DNA of 64,000 nucleotides from Diorhabda sublineata (GCF_026230105.1 NC_079483.1:14067312-14131311), one strand, 5' to 3'. Positions 28,101 to 43,100 are shown, counted from the stretch's first letter. The notes: generated by a model from the letters alone, not told the origin. Translations and numbers: made by a program.

Positions 28101-31100
28101 CTGGAAATCAGCGAAATAAACTATGCATCTGGTCGCGTGTTTTTGCTAACGATTTAAGTGCACGCACGCGAAGTGTTGAAAACCGTAGCGAATTTCCGTT
28201 ATGCGTAGCAGAATTTGCCATTTATGATCTTTATAGCGGCTAAAAAAATTACTTCACACGTAATGTATTAAATCACTAGTTATCTCCTGCCGTAATTTAA
28301 AAATAACCAAAGAAAAGACCATCTATGTTTTATACATCATCATGTTATATATATCCTGCAGGACGATAATTTTATTCCTTTATATCCTCACTCAGCAGAC
28401 AATTTGCTCTTAATGAATTGGGGATGATACAGAATAACTTTCTAAGTATTGAACTGTGTACCTACAAAAAATTTTAATATCATATACCTATCACACAGAT
28501 CACTCAATGTCAAATTAATTGTTTATCATAGATTTGAAGTCCTAGGGTGTCTTACCACCTTAAATAGAAATAAAGGTTGTCTTATATTGTGATGTATTAT
28601 TTTCAAGGAATAGAATATTCTCTTTAGGAACCTATGAAACAACTTAACTGTCCGCAATCATTAAATCACCCCGTGTGTTTCTCAAAAAGCCACTGGATGA
28701 GAATCGACGTTACGAAAACGAATATGTACTTTTGTTGTCCACCTTGAAAAGGTTTTTCACCCAACGCTTCAACAGTAGATGGTCACTAAGAACAATAAAA
28801 CAATCGAGCTCCCCTATAAGTTAGAATTACCACTAAAAGCACAACTGAAAATAGTAAGAAATCAAGTTTTGAGAGACATTAAAACCCTTCATTCCAAGAA
28901 ATCGCCAAGATAAATGCAAGAGTCCTCCTTTAATTACACCAATGCGCAGTAAAGTTGATAACATCCATTCGTAATGCAATTCTGAAGTTGTGTTATTTCC
29001 ATTACAATGGAAAGTAGTTCAGATTATATTAATCCCTAAACCTGGTAAACCAACCGAAGATATACCTATTATAAGCTTGTTCTCGATATCTTATATCTAT
29101 AACAAGAAAAAGGTGGCGTTTGGGTAGTCCCAATTTTAAATCTCCCTTTTGTTGGATAAGTAATAGTACTAGGAAGAGATTTTCACCATTCTCTGCCTGT
29201 ATAGTCACGTGCTAATTAAACTGAGTTATTAGTTCTTCCTATTAAGCGATGCTCCAAGATTTTTAACCCTAGAAAACGGACTTATTTCGTTACACGTCAT
29301 TCGGAACTGTTGTAAATTTTACGACGGTAGTATAAACCCGCATTTTACGAAAAATCTTTCCAGAAAAAGTGATAGAAACTCTTTATTAGGAAATGAAAAA
29401 ACAAAACATAAATAAAAAATTCAAATTCCTATTCATCAACGCTGCATTTTTTGCAAATGTAATTCAAGGTTCAAATTTGAATGTGAATCTGGTTAAAATC
29501 GAAAAGTTAAATTGAAACTATACTAATAATTTTGATATGAACTACTACAAAATTATTAATAGCTCTAAATGGCGCCAATTTGGCTAGAACGAATTTATTG
29601 GCGTGACCATCATACAAGGATCAGAAAAAAATAAATTCCATGCAACGCAATTAGATGAATTGACATAGTAGTCTTCCACTATTTTATGACATACATAAAT
29701 GTTAATATTAACTAACAGAAGAATAGTGAGATCATAGTTATTTAGTATCACTATCAAGTAATAAGAAGAAACAATTTCATTAATATGGCATATATGAATA
29801 AATATATACAGGATGACAACCTAAATTATCGTATACTGTACCATTGTGAAAAAGTTTTGATTTACTATCGCTGGTTTCTTCTCCAACAGGCTTCTACTTC
29901 ATTCTCTATTGTTCATATTTCCCTCTTGAACATTTTTGCATTTTTAGATGCTATCAGCTAGTTTGAGTATGTCATTTCAGATTGCTGCTTCATTCCCTAC
30001 TAAAGTCCATATTTTTTGAATTGAATTCAGCTCCGTATGTCGGTAAACGTAGCTATGAAATGTCGTGTTTTGCTAGATGCTGTTTGCTCAAATATTTTTC
30101 AAAAATTTTTTGATTTTCTATTAATCTAAAAATAAACTTTTGAAGGTGAAACCAGACAAAGGCGTATAATATTTCATCTATATATATTATCTATTATCTA
30201 AACACATATATTATGTAAAAATAATATATACAGGATTCTTCGATTATTGTCGGTGGACCATTTATTATAACGATGACATATTTACCAAGAGTTGATTTTC
30301 TGAATGGTGTAGTTGTAACGACAAAAGTATTATTAATATTTCAACGTTTATTTTCGATTGACAATACAATATATATGTTCGTAATTTTCATTTGAGAATA
30401 TATGTATCTCAACTCTCATACCATGAACCTAATAAGAAGAATGAATAAAAATAAAAAATATATTAAAAATTATAAGTTACAATGATGACCCATAATAAAT
30501 TCAAATATTTTTGATTCGTGATTGAAGATTTTTGGCAACGTGTTATAGTTTTGTCCCAATTCTTCAGAACCTACTAGACCGTATAGACCGTAAATCATAA
30601 GTCTGTCATATAAAAACTTTGTATTATTTTAAACTTGCGTACTTATTTTGCGATTCAGGTTATTATTTGGTTTATGTTAGACTTGCCAATTAGAAAAAAT
30701 GATCTTTTAATGGGTTAATAATCTATTGATGTAGAGTTGCCAGGTCGCTAAATCTAATAGCCGGACAGTCCACCCAGTTTGGCCGGACATTTGGGTAGAC
30801 AGGCCGGACACCCTACATTATTGAGCATTTTGTCTCATTATTAATAGGTACGACAAAAAAATTGTATTTAAAATAAATTTCTGATCTTTACTAATCTTAA
30901 CTAAGATGAAATTTTTGAAATCGTTGGTGTATTCATACTCAGCACACTGTTTACACTACCACTACACCAACACTAACAATTACACCTTCTAATGCGCGTT
31001 TCGATAACTAAGTTATCGTCTTCAGAAATTGTTTACGAAACGCGCCTCAGACAGTGTAATTGTGAGTGTTGGTGTAGTGGTCGTATAAACAGTGTTTGTG

Positions 31101-34100
31101 TTAATGGTGTCATTATCTTATACACTTATTGAGTAATCTTGTTCCTCGCTGATTTGTTCTTCACACTTTTCATGTTTCGTTACTTTTTTTATTTGAATTT
31201 GAGTGACTTGACGACTGAGATCATTGCCATTGACCAAATAGGTAGGTCTTTCGAGTCGATGGACCTGTGAATTTCATGTAGATTATTGTTGGAACTTCGT
31301 CAGTGATTTGCCAATCGGTCGCGTATGGAACGCCTTATCATAGTTCTTAGATCATTATGAATTTGTAGTGTGTCACTGAGTAGGTTGGCCGTTGAAACTT
31401 CTTTTGTAGCTGCAAGTTCAATCCCATGTAATCCGGGGTGAGACGGTATCCAGAATGAAGTAATGGTAACATTAGAGCTCGTAAGACGGTCAATAGAGTA
31501 ATGATAACAGGATATACGAGATACATTTGTCTAATGGAGTTTATTGATGTAAGAGAATCTGTGCATATAGATGATTGTTTGTGATCAGAAGATGGGAAAT
31601 TCCGAGCTTAGAGGATTGCGTATAATTCTCTTGGTAGACACTAGCGAAATATAGTTGTTTAATTATTGGGTGTGCATTGGCTACAGCAAAACCTACGCTG
31701 GTCTCAGATTCAGATGTATTAGTATATAGAATTATATTGAGTGGAATGAATAACTGTTGTTTCAGTGTATCGCTGTGTGTTTAATGCTTAGGGAATAAAA
31801 TTAGGGATATATTAAATTGTGGTTGTTGTTTTATCCATGACAGGATGAGTTAGGAATGGAGGGGACTGTCTCAGATTGATATTGATTATTAAGGGTGTAT
31901 CGTTTCTATTTGTCCTATTTCTAATTTTACCGACATTTCCCGTGTTTCCATATTTACCTCACAACTTTGAGAATTATTTGCTTAGATTCATTTCCTCCGT
32001 ATTTATAAAATTCAATATGTCATTCCTTGTTATTTGTAGGTTTAATTCTACATTTGTTGGCTTAATTTTTTCCACCTTTCCATCTTTCTCTATTAACTTA
32101 ATTTATCTAGATTAATTTCTTCTATTTCTTTTCCAATTTCCCTATTCAATTTTTCATATGTGATTAACATGATCCTCTTATCATGAAGTATTTTCCATGC
32201 TTTATTACAAATTAAGGAACAATTTTACAGTAATTACCATTTAGGTATCAGTTTTTTTATGAAATTTTTCATTTATTTGAAACCTCCATTAAATTTTTAG
32301 TGACTGTCTATGTATTTTGATAAAGATTCGAGTTCTAAGAACCTATTCTTCAAATAACATCACAATACGTTTTTTGGCATCTCTAAATTAATAGATAGCA
32401 CCGCGTAGTCATCATATTCGTAGTTTTCAAATATATTTACAGTATTAAATGAAAAATATCAGAATTATAAATATTGTAAATACTTTATAGTAAACATCCG
32501 GTTAATCATATTCGTTTTCGATTTATGTTTGGTATTTATGCATAAGGATACAAGTATTCAAGATATTTATTAAATTGCTTTATCTAATGTGCAGAGTAAA
32601 GTGTAGTTGTCAGCTGATTAAAATATTCGAATTAAAAGTAGAAAGGCGAATAGTTAGCAGTAAATCAATGTAATAAAACATTTCAACTTCGAAGGTATGT
32701 AATTGTTTTTATCGTAAATTATTGCTAGTCGAGCAAAAACCTGAGTCAGTGAAATATCCGTATTTCATCTATAAATGTCTAATTATTTTCCATTTTATTG
32801 GTCAACACACACCTAACAGGTTGATGAATCTTTTCATGATTCATTTCTTTTCGAAATATCTATTGTTTCGTAATTGTTGTTTACGAAAAGACAATGCGTG
32901 TCAAAAACAAAAATTTTGTATTTCCAGAATATGTTCTTTCTTTATTGCCCGTACTAATATGTTTATACATTGTTTAATATTTTTTTAATAGAAAATAGGC
33001 TTTTATATTATATGTTATCAACATTTCTTATTTTACCGACATATAATGAAAAACTTGAATAAATAGAAACGAATCCGATTCAATGAAAACAAATAACAAC
33101 TTTACTTTGACTCCAAATTTTGGATATTAAGAAAACTAGATATAATTTTTAAGTTAATTCTGGACATATAATGGAAATTATTTTAGATACCTAAAGCTCA
33201 TCGTTTTGTATTTAAATGGATAATATTTACGTTTATTTAATAATAAATGACATAACGTGATTTTTTCTACGAGATAACTTTTTACCTGTACCCTGTTTGT
33301 CATTTATTTGTTATACAAAGTAACCGAAAACATAGCACCCAGTATTATTGAATTACTGTGACTTAGCATTAGTCGAGCAATCGATTAAAATTTGAGAAAA
33401 ATACAACCCTAGGAAAAAAAAGGAAAAATTATTGTGTTATACTTCCCCGATGTCTTATTCGACCTTATATACGAATATGTCGGGTATATCCTTAATAAGA
33501 TATTAGATATTTTCTTAAGATATCTCATTCAAGGAAAATTGTATGTCATGTCGAAAAGCATCTGTGTCCTTGATGTGTTTTGTTAATCAATCGACTTAAT
33601 TTGTCCACAAATTAAACCAAGGTAATTCTGGTTACACGTAGTCGTATATTATCTTGTTCAAAAAGGCATAAGGCAAAAAACACGTCTTCTAATGTATGCT
33701 CAAAAATATAGAAGAAGAAAAACTATTTTTTGGGTACCTTCTTATTTTTTTTATGAGAACAGACGATAACACAAAAACCACTCTGAAGATATTGTGATAT
33801 AAAATATAATAATATAAAAAAATTGAACGATGTTTTTATTAGTGTTTTTTTTTCAGATGCATATCAAAGTAGCTGTCCCTGTCCAATGCAATCGTGTCCA
33901 AAAAACGTACATACTGGACCTCTTACTGGTGATTGTAAGAGGTCTAATATTTCAAACGAATCGATGCCTTTACCGCCAGTAGCTTTGGCACTTCCTCTTG
34001 AACCCGCAAGTGCAACGGGTCCTCCTAGTCCTGCAAGAGGGTCAGCTGGCATGCCACCTCCACCATCACCAGCCGGTGCGACTTATCAAGCTCCACCACC

Positions 34101-37100
34101 GGTTCCGACGAAACAGGAATCCGATTTAGTTAATAATCAAGAACAGTGTAAAACAGAGAAGAAAAGGAAAGCTCGAATTGGAAAAGCAATGGTAAGAAAC
34201 AATATAGCAGCCAACTTACAGCAAAACACCATGTTATTGATGTGTGGCAATTCACAAGATTTCGTTAAACGGGAAATTGAGAGTCCTCAAGAACAGGTAG
34301 CAGAAGAAAAAAGAGAAATCACCGATGGCGAAGGAAAGAAGTTCTTAGAGAATTTGCAACATCCGTGCACGAAGATTGAAGAAATGAAACAAGAAGAATC
34401 TCAGCCTGAAATATCGGTACAACCGAAAGAAGAAACAATAATAGAAGAACCTCAGAAAGATCCACTAAATCCGCTTCCTCCCGTTATTAATACAGTGGCA
34501 GAGAATGTTAAAGTCAAAAACATGAAACGAAAACTATCCATGCTTTCAGAAAAAGAACCTAGCCCAGAAGTGGTACCAGTGGAGAAGAAACAAAAATGTG
34601 GGTCCTACAAATTACTAATTAAGAAAGAAACAAATACTGTCAGAATTAATAACGGTAAACGGAAACTTCTAGGAGAAATGTCTCAGCTATCTAAAGCTAG
34701 AGAAACAAAATTAAAGTTAAGAAAGCGAACGAATAAAACTCTTAACAATGGGAACACAATTAAGCGACAAAAATTCTCAAAATTAACACAAACAAATAAT
34801 TCGAACTGTAAATCAGGATTTCATCCTTCTACTAAAACCAAAGAAAAGAAATTGTTGTCGGTTAACAAAGTCAATTCTAAATCCATATCCGCGCCGGAAG
34901 ATAAAACGCTCGCGAAAAATAATATAGAACGAACCATAGAAAGTGTAATTAGTGTCGTTTGCTTAAGGACACGCGAAGAAAATACCGCTAAAACCGAAAA
35001 GTGCGGTAAACAACAAACGAACAAACCGGTGATAAACAAAAAAAGTACAAATAAAGGTGTGGTATCTAAAAAATTCAAGACCAACTCCAAGAAAACGGAA
35101 ATAACCAGAAGAAAATCAAAATGCAGTGAAATTGCAGTAACACCTATCAAGAAACCATTAAACGTACCAAAATGGTCAAACGGATGGACGTGGGAAGGAG
35201 AACCGTTCGAAGCTAAAGTATTTTTAAATGTAAGTTAATTTTTATCACACATAAACATATTATTTTGAGGTAAATTGATGAATGAAAACTGTAATAAGGG
35301 CGTGAAGGTCGAATAACCGCAACAATTGATTGTGGTCAAGAATTAAATAACTGTTTATATTGCAGGTGGATACACACTGTCAGAAAATATATATTAATCT
35401 TTTTGATTTATCGATTCAATATACATCGACAAACATAAATTATCACCACCCTATTTTCAAATATAATATTTTGCTAGCAAAATACTTGCACACGTTAGAT
35501 TTAAATTGATAATTATTGTCATCCACGTAGAACTAGAATGCATCCAGAAGACAAACATATGATTAAAACAATATTGATACATATAGTTATTTATGAACAA
35601 AAGAACTAGGAGTTTTTAAAATTCTCGACGTTTCTGCTCCTACTTTGATGCTATTATCAAGAGAGAGTGAGGGTAGGGTGATTATTCGTTCATTGTTAGG
35701 AAGTAATCCGATTCCATGGTCTCAAGTTGCATACTCCACATAACAGATTACCTTTTTTTGGTTGATTCCAAAGTCTCAATCTGCTTACTCTTTGGGATTT
35801 CATATCTTTCCGATGCATCTTCGGCCTGCTACAATGCCAACAATAGCATGTCTTCTAAAACCCCCCGAAAAATCGACGCCCTCACATTTATTAACCCCTC
35901 CTGCCAATAATGTACTTGCCACGCGCGCCATAAAGACAAAATCTGCCAATAGGTCCCTATATTTACAAGGTCCAGGAGCTAGCTCAACGGTTAGCTCAAG
36001 AGCAGCAGTGATAGTATTAGTGATCCCGGTGTTGTCGATGGTGAATACTTTATCGCTTATTTTCATTAAAATCACTTTATATTTTTTGTTTCAACCGTCA
36101 CTTCTTTGGTGAAATTCCAAGGAGTAGGCAGGTTGAGACCTTGGAATCAACCAAAAAGGGGTGATTCGTTGCGTGGAGTAGACAGATTGATACCACGGAA
36201 TCGGATAACTTCTTATCAATGAACGAATAAACACATTACCCTTGCCCCTCTCTTGATAATGGCTCTAAAGTGAGAACTGAATTTTCAAAATTCCATCGCG
36301 ATCAAGTTCGTTTGTTCTTAATACGGAAACCTTTCCAAACATAGTTATTTATGTATCAAGAGTACTAAGTAAATATCTTAGAGTGTATGCCTCAAAAGGC
36401 CTAGTCCACACCCTTTCTTTTTGAATAATAAATATTTTTTGAAGATAATTTGATTTACCAACTTTTTCTTCATACCTTGGTCCAAAGTGCGTATCTTTTG
36501 CACCAATTTCGAGCAGAAAGTTGAGGATTCGTGCATTGATAAAGCTGCACTTTCACTCTCTGTAAAAGCGAGGGCAAAAATGCTTTCATTATCATGACTG
36601 ACATTATTTTATGCGAAAGATATCTCGATATTTTAAAAAATTTAAAACAAAATTATTTAGACCGCTTGCCATGACGGTGGTCCTGCTCACAATTCAATCG
36701 TCATGAATACATTTTTAGAAAAGCAATTTGAAGACAGGTGGTTAGCAAATAATAATCGGGGTTACATAAAACAAGAGGTTCTTGACAAGCCTTAACAGCT
36801 AGAGAAGATTGTGAGCTAAGAATTTGAAATTTCGTGATGATAGATGATAGCCGTGCGACGAATGAAGGCGTACTGTGAAGGGTTGGAAAATGCATTGAAG
36901 TTCAAGGAAGCAATTTTGAACATTTAATTTAAAACATCAGACTTTTTTCCTTTGGCTTTTAATTCTCCATAAAATTTTTCAGCATATCTTATTATTGTCA
37001 CAAATGGTTTAATTCGATTAACTTTTGCTTAAAATGAAATGAATAGCTTCAAATTGTTAAGGATTCTTCTAACAATGTGCGATTTCGATCGTGGTCTATC

Positions 37101-40100
37101 TGGATATCTTACTGCAAATAAAGTACATGTTCTTGTAAAAAATTTTACCTTGTATTAAAATCAAATTTACATAATCTTGAAATAGAAAAATAATTTCTAA
37201 AGGTCCGCAACAAGAATTTTATTACAAAAAAATTAATAACTCAAAAAGTATGCATTTTTCGAAAATATACTAGAATTTTACGTAGATTTCAAAAATGTAT
37301 TAATATACAGGTAAATGTGTGTAAATAACAAAGTTAGAACCGGAGTCGGCCATCTTTAAAAATATTTTATTTAAAAAGATCGTATCCGAAACCCCAAAAG
37401 TAGAAATTTTCATGATTTTACTATAAGTATTTTGCCATATACATATAGTTTTATAATAGTTATTTATGCAACAAGTGAGTAAAATAATACTTTTTTTACG
37501 AGTAGGACAGTTTGGCAGCAATTCCTACGAGTGAAAAAAAGTAGTATCATATAAAATTTTTTCTATGTCCGTAGACTTAAAAAAATTCAACAAAATATTT
37601 TGTAATAGTAATATTGAAAGTACAACTGTGAGCATTATTAATTTGAAATGAAGAAAAAGTTACATTACTATTGGTACTTGAATTGACAACATTTAACGAG
37701 TTCAAAGAAGTTATATGGTCTATAGTTGGTATTAGTACTTATTGAATGTTGCTTAATGTGGAACTAGTTGTTCCTGTTAAAATTTTTGGGAATGCGGAAT
37801 GCATTTTGTTTTTCATTGAACCGTCTACGTAACCCTCCGCAACTGTGTTGGATTTCCACCCACTTGCTTCGTGCTTCTTTAGTTGAATTATATCACCACT
37901 GGAATTCACTAATAGAGACGCCGAAGTTTAATCTATTGTCAGATATTTCATTAATAACAGTAAATCGACGTTGAACATGAGTTTTTCTGTCAGATACTGT
38001 GATAATTAAGACATTTTCGATATTATTAATATCGTTATACTTCATTTTATATAATGCGTCCCTCCGCAGAGCTCCTGCGATTCCGAATATTTAAGCAAAC
38101 TGAATATCTGAATTTTTTGCTGTCGTATCTTATGAATAAAATAATGATCGTCAACAGAAACTTATTAATTTCACGGGGGAAAATGTTTTAGATTTTTTGG
38201 GTCTATAACCAACTGATTTATTTTTCAAGTATGTTTGCAACGAGTTTCGAGTATTTACCATTTACTATTAGGGTGCCTTTCAGTTTTGAATAAGTCGACC
38301 AAAGTGTTAAAAACTTTCACATTTTGGATTTAGTTTTAAAGTAAGCTAGTAACACTCTTTCTGTGAAACTGCTTATGGCTTTTTTAATACGCCACACCAT
38401 TATAAAGAATAATATTCCTTTAAATAATGTTCCCTGGATTTCTCAGGGATAAGATTCATAGTCGCTGCAGTTTAAACTTCCTTCACTAGTACTTTTCATC
38501 ACTAATAATAAACTTCACTCATTTTAATTAGACACGTTACGGCACTTTGTTTAACGCAAAAGCGTGAAAAAATGAACCGCTGCGGTACATTTTACACACT
38601 TTTTGACCGATTCAGGAATTACATTCTTTATGAATGCAAATGAATAAAAAAAACCGTGAATATTATAACGGACGTGGAAAAAAGAATTTTATAATCCGGC
38701 GTGATTTGGACTACACGTCACAATTTCAACCAAATGTCACATTATGCGCTGCCGTTTGGATTGTAATAAATAAATCAAAGAAAGAAAAATAAGTGACGTA
38801 CGTTTAATTTTCTATAAATATTTATTACATATTACAACGGAATTTGCCAAGAAATTCATAAAGAACTTTTATTTATTTCAACAATTTATGCAGTAACTGT
38901 GAGATCATTTACAAAGTTTGCAAACATATATTGTAACTTTACGTTTCATTTGGGAATAGCAACGTCTGCATTGCTTTCTTGGAATTTCTCCGACTCTTTT
39001 CTCCTTGTACTCAGTACATTTCCAAATTCAGACTGATCACACACAGGAGCACAAAGAAAAGATGACTGTCTCTGTATTCTTCCTATAACAACGAATACAC
39101 GGTAGTCATCGGTGACAAATGGGGTCATCTGAAAAGTAGTTTCTTATTCTTATTCACTTTTTGAAAAAAATATTTACTTACTAAAAATCTACTATTCAAA
39201 TAATTATGTACCATTATTTTCCTCAACGATTTCTTTATTGCGTAATATTTTTCCATAAAATCAGTTTTTCAAAGACCGAAACAAATTATAGATATCAGTG
39301 TAATAGCTCGATTAAATGGTGGAGGTTGTGAAATTTTCCAACTAATTTCGGTTAACTTTTAGTGACTCACAAATGTTTGTGGCCTGCTATTATATTGAAC
39401 ACCTCGGTGCCCTTTTTTGAATTCGCTTCTGTTATGTTGTAAATTGATGACAGTATAGTATTGAATCGGCTGTTTGATCAGGTTCGATACTATTTCATAG
39501 TATCTAATTTCCTTCTACTCACACTATACACATAATATCAACTTACGGTTCTTTAATCAGGCCCTGCATTACTACATTCACCACGCTCTGACCACGACAA
39601 TATGCATTCAACATTCATATATTTCATCCATTTTACATCGTTCGTTATTTATCTTGTGAGAAATGACTCAATTTAATTGTATTTTGAGATACGGTTGATT
39701 GGATTTTGTACACCAATATTTAATGGTATCAGCGATGTCGCGACTGTTGCCGATTTATCTCGATCAATTGCAAAGTTTCATCGACTTTTCTAGTGAGTTT
39801 TTCCACCGCGTAAATTTTCATACTAAGACTACACAGTCTTTTATTTACTAAAAAAGTATCACATATTAGAAATTTCACGTTTATAACTTTTAAAGGAAAC
39901 ACTGAGTAATAAAACTCTCTTCACAAAAATGTAACATCAACTATCACCTGCCAAATTTGTATCAGATTAGTGGTTCTCAAAATACCAGCACCAACACTAT
40001 AAAAATATGTAAAAACTTTAAATAACCTATTATTCTCATATAAACAAAAATTAGAATTGCACATGGATAATGAGCAACTAGCTTTTCAATACCTGCCATG

Positions 40101-43100
40101 ATAATATTATATTAAATTACAGGTAAAAAAATTTTTTTTATTGGTGTTTTCCGCCATATCATTTGACAACTATTTTATATTGATTACCTTGTCATTTTGC
40201 AATCATCTCTATTAGCATACTTTGATACAGTACTTAATTTTCTTTGTTAACCTCTTTCGAGAATATATTTCATTTTTTTTGTAATTGTCTCTCGGCAAAA
40301 CATTTCACGAGTTCATAACTGATGATTGGAGCACAAATATGGTGTCTCCACAGTACATACCCAATAAGAACGTCGGCTTGCATCTAAATTTCAGCAACAC
40401 AAATTTAGTTCTGCCGCTTACCAATCGTGTGTCATTACTGTCAATGTCAATTGTCAAGATAAATTGTCATTTGCTTAAATTTCCCAGACGCTTTCCTGAT
40501 GTGTGTTCTAAAAGGAAAGAATTTTGTAAAATTCGATCCTTAGCATCAAATTATCGCTTGTGTGGAAATCAGAAATCATGAAGAATAAATACCTTGGTAT
40601 ATATTTAGACATACGCCCTATATTAGGTTTAACTTACGTAATTTATTTATACATTAACTATTCAATAATATTCGCTAAAATATTCACTCATATTCATTTA
40701 CTAACTTAACATTTAATTTATTCAAGTAAGCTTCCTTGATCACTCGTCGCTGCACCGATACTTTCACTATGATAAATTATTGACTTTCTTAGGCTACTAG
40801 GCTATCGCTTTATATATACAAAAGCACACTCTAGATCCTTCAACTTCTGGAATTCTCTGGTTTGCCGTAAACATACCAAAATGGTTTTCTTAGAAACTGT
40901 CTGTCTGTTTCATATAATTAGCTCAAAATAAATACAAATAGTCGCCGCATTCGCCAAATTTTAAATCCAATAACGTATCAGAACAGGACCGGTTTCACGG
41001 TTTATATTTACAAATTTTAATAGACAATATTTGAAGTATAAAGCTATCCCATCCATTCCTACCTCTCATTTGCCTTTATTGTCTATTTCCATCTATGAAG
41101 ATCACAGTTATGCCAAAGTTCATGACTATATAGTAAACCAACATTCATATGCTGTAAATACAGGTATAGTTGACACTGATATGATTGACGAAGAGCATCA
41201 AGTTGATAGTCCATGTGTTCATATCTCAACATCTGGCAATTTACCTATAGGAGAGCCATTGGAGTTTTCAAGTGAATTTTCAGACTCCATTGTTATAGAG
41301 AAAATTGATAGTTTTGACCAATAAAAATCGGGTTTTTTGACTGTAGCTGGTACTAGTAAGAACAAATTAACACCTAAGGAAATCGTTTGTATCTAGTTTA
41401 TCCGAATACAACCTTAAAAATATCAAAATTTAAAAACATGTTCTTTACTCACTTATGATGTGCAATCTGACCAACTGAACTACTGTTTTATTTCTGTTTA
41501 GTATTTATTTACATATTACACTTTTCACTTTGTTAGAAAAATATGAATTATTTCAGTTTTTGTTTTAAAAGTGATATCATATCCACTAATTTTCCTTGTT
41601 TTAATTGAAACTTTATATAAATATTATTTCGTGCATAAAAGTTTCCCAGTTCTTAGATGCTTTCTATCGTGAATTTAGGAAACTGCGAAATTGGAACTGG
41701 TTGGTTATGAATAACATAAAATACAGTTGTAAATTTAAATGAACCGCGAAAATAGATTAGTTCTGTCACGTACCATCGAGGGCACGGACATCGAAAATCC
41801 GGCATGTTCCTTCTACTGAATAACAACTAATTGTTTTGCATTTCTTCTTAGGGTATGTTCTGTGTGCTATCTTCTAGAAACAACATTTCCTCGATATGAA
41901 CATATTCTTTTCCATCGGAATCAACCCAGATGTCTGTTTGAACTATAAATTTCAAATCCATATTATAAAGTGTTATGATCCTGTATAATTTGATATTATA
42001 TTAATCTTGTTTATTTAGTATTTAATACTGTTTGAGCCATCCTTGCTACAATACCATCAATTCATCCAAACTAATCTCGCGTCCTGTGTAATATATTTCA
42101 TATACCTGCTCGATAAACAAAATTACCGTACCTATTATTTATACAGTTGATCCTTTGGAAGTTTTGTAACCTAATCTGAAATTTGTGCAACGTGTGGATA
42201 CCCTATTTAGAAACGAATTTCTATCGATATTGTCTGAAATCCGCGTAAACCAAACATTGAATCTGTTTTCCAATAATCTTATATATGGTCAATTTGTGTA
42301 GTTTCCATATTTACGTCCTTCCAAGCACAAAGTTGCTATTGCATCGTCCGTAATAGTATATTCAATAATTTCGAAACGACGATTAGTTTAAGTCAGTTTC
42401 CAATCATCACTATATGCAAATAGCATATGAAATGCCTTGCATGCAATGCCATATTATCAATAATAGTCCAGTGAAAATAGAAATTTCGAGAGACCTCGGG
42501 TACACCAATAAAAATATAATCCCCATGTATATTAAAAACGTTATTCAGGTCGAAGTTAAAATTTTCTAATACAAAATTGTTTTTTATGAAAAAAATAGCT
42601 CTAACCAAAACTGTGGATTTTAAAATTATTATAAAAATGTTCCTCGTGTTTCCAAAAATCATCATTCCAAAAAATTCGCCATTCTAAAAGTTAAAGAAAA
42701 TGTATTCAACATGATATGCACATCCATGAGGTACTTGGTGCTTTTTTTAACGTGGTACGATCTATTAGAGAGTTTTAAAGTAAAATTTTGTATTTAATGT
42801 ATGTTATTTCATATAAAAAAATAGCACAGGTACGTAGAATAAAAATACAGGAATGAAATGGAAAATGAAATATCTTTAACGCCGATTATAAACTTGCTCC
42901 TATTAAAAATTCAATTTTCCGACGTCATCTGAATTTTTCCGTCGATGTTACGGTAGAAGAAATTTGGATACACGATTATATCCCAGAAAACAACAACAAG
43001 GCGAAACAAAGCACTTCATCCGAAGAATACGATCAAAAGAAAGCAAAAATCGTTTTTTTACGGACAATTAAATTATAGTAATTGGGGTTTCATTTCATTT

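Larger units (their letters stand above)
18764..33856 (+). other. wge: wge intron between exons B and C (15.1 kb)
   Basis: Bounded by GTAAGTA at 18764 and the T-rich CAG at 33856. Contents are a probable solo LTR, a Tc1/mariner-superfamily pseudogene, a minisatellite, two long-arm inverted-repeat elements, a mariner relic, a jockey-like fragment, a small palindrome and an antisense LINE RNase H fragment. The last 1.7 kb before exon C shows nothing recognisable. Confidence 0.7.

Noticed and set aside
34821..35150. 109-codon hydrophobic frame on the minus strand inside exon C
   Set aside because: Antisense of a Lys-rich coding region gives Phe/Leu-rich translation by necessity; no independent support.
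40285..40581. 98-codon frame as a candidate host exon
   Set aside because: No splice sites in a usable phase, no recognisable domain, and it lies beside a probable LTR.
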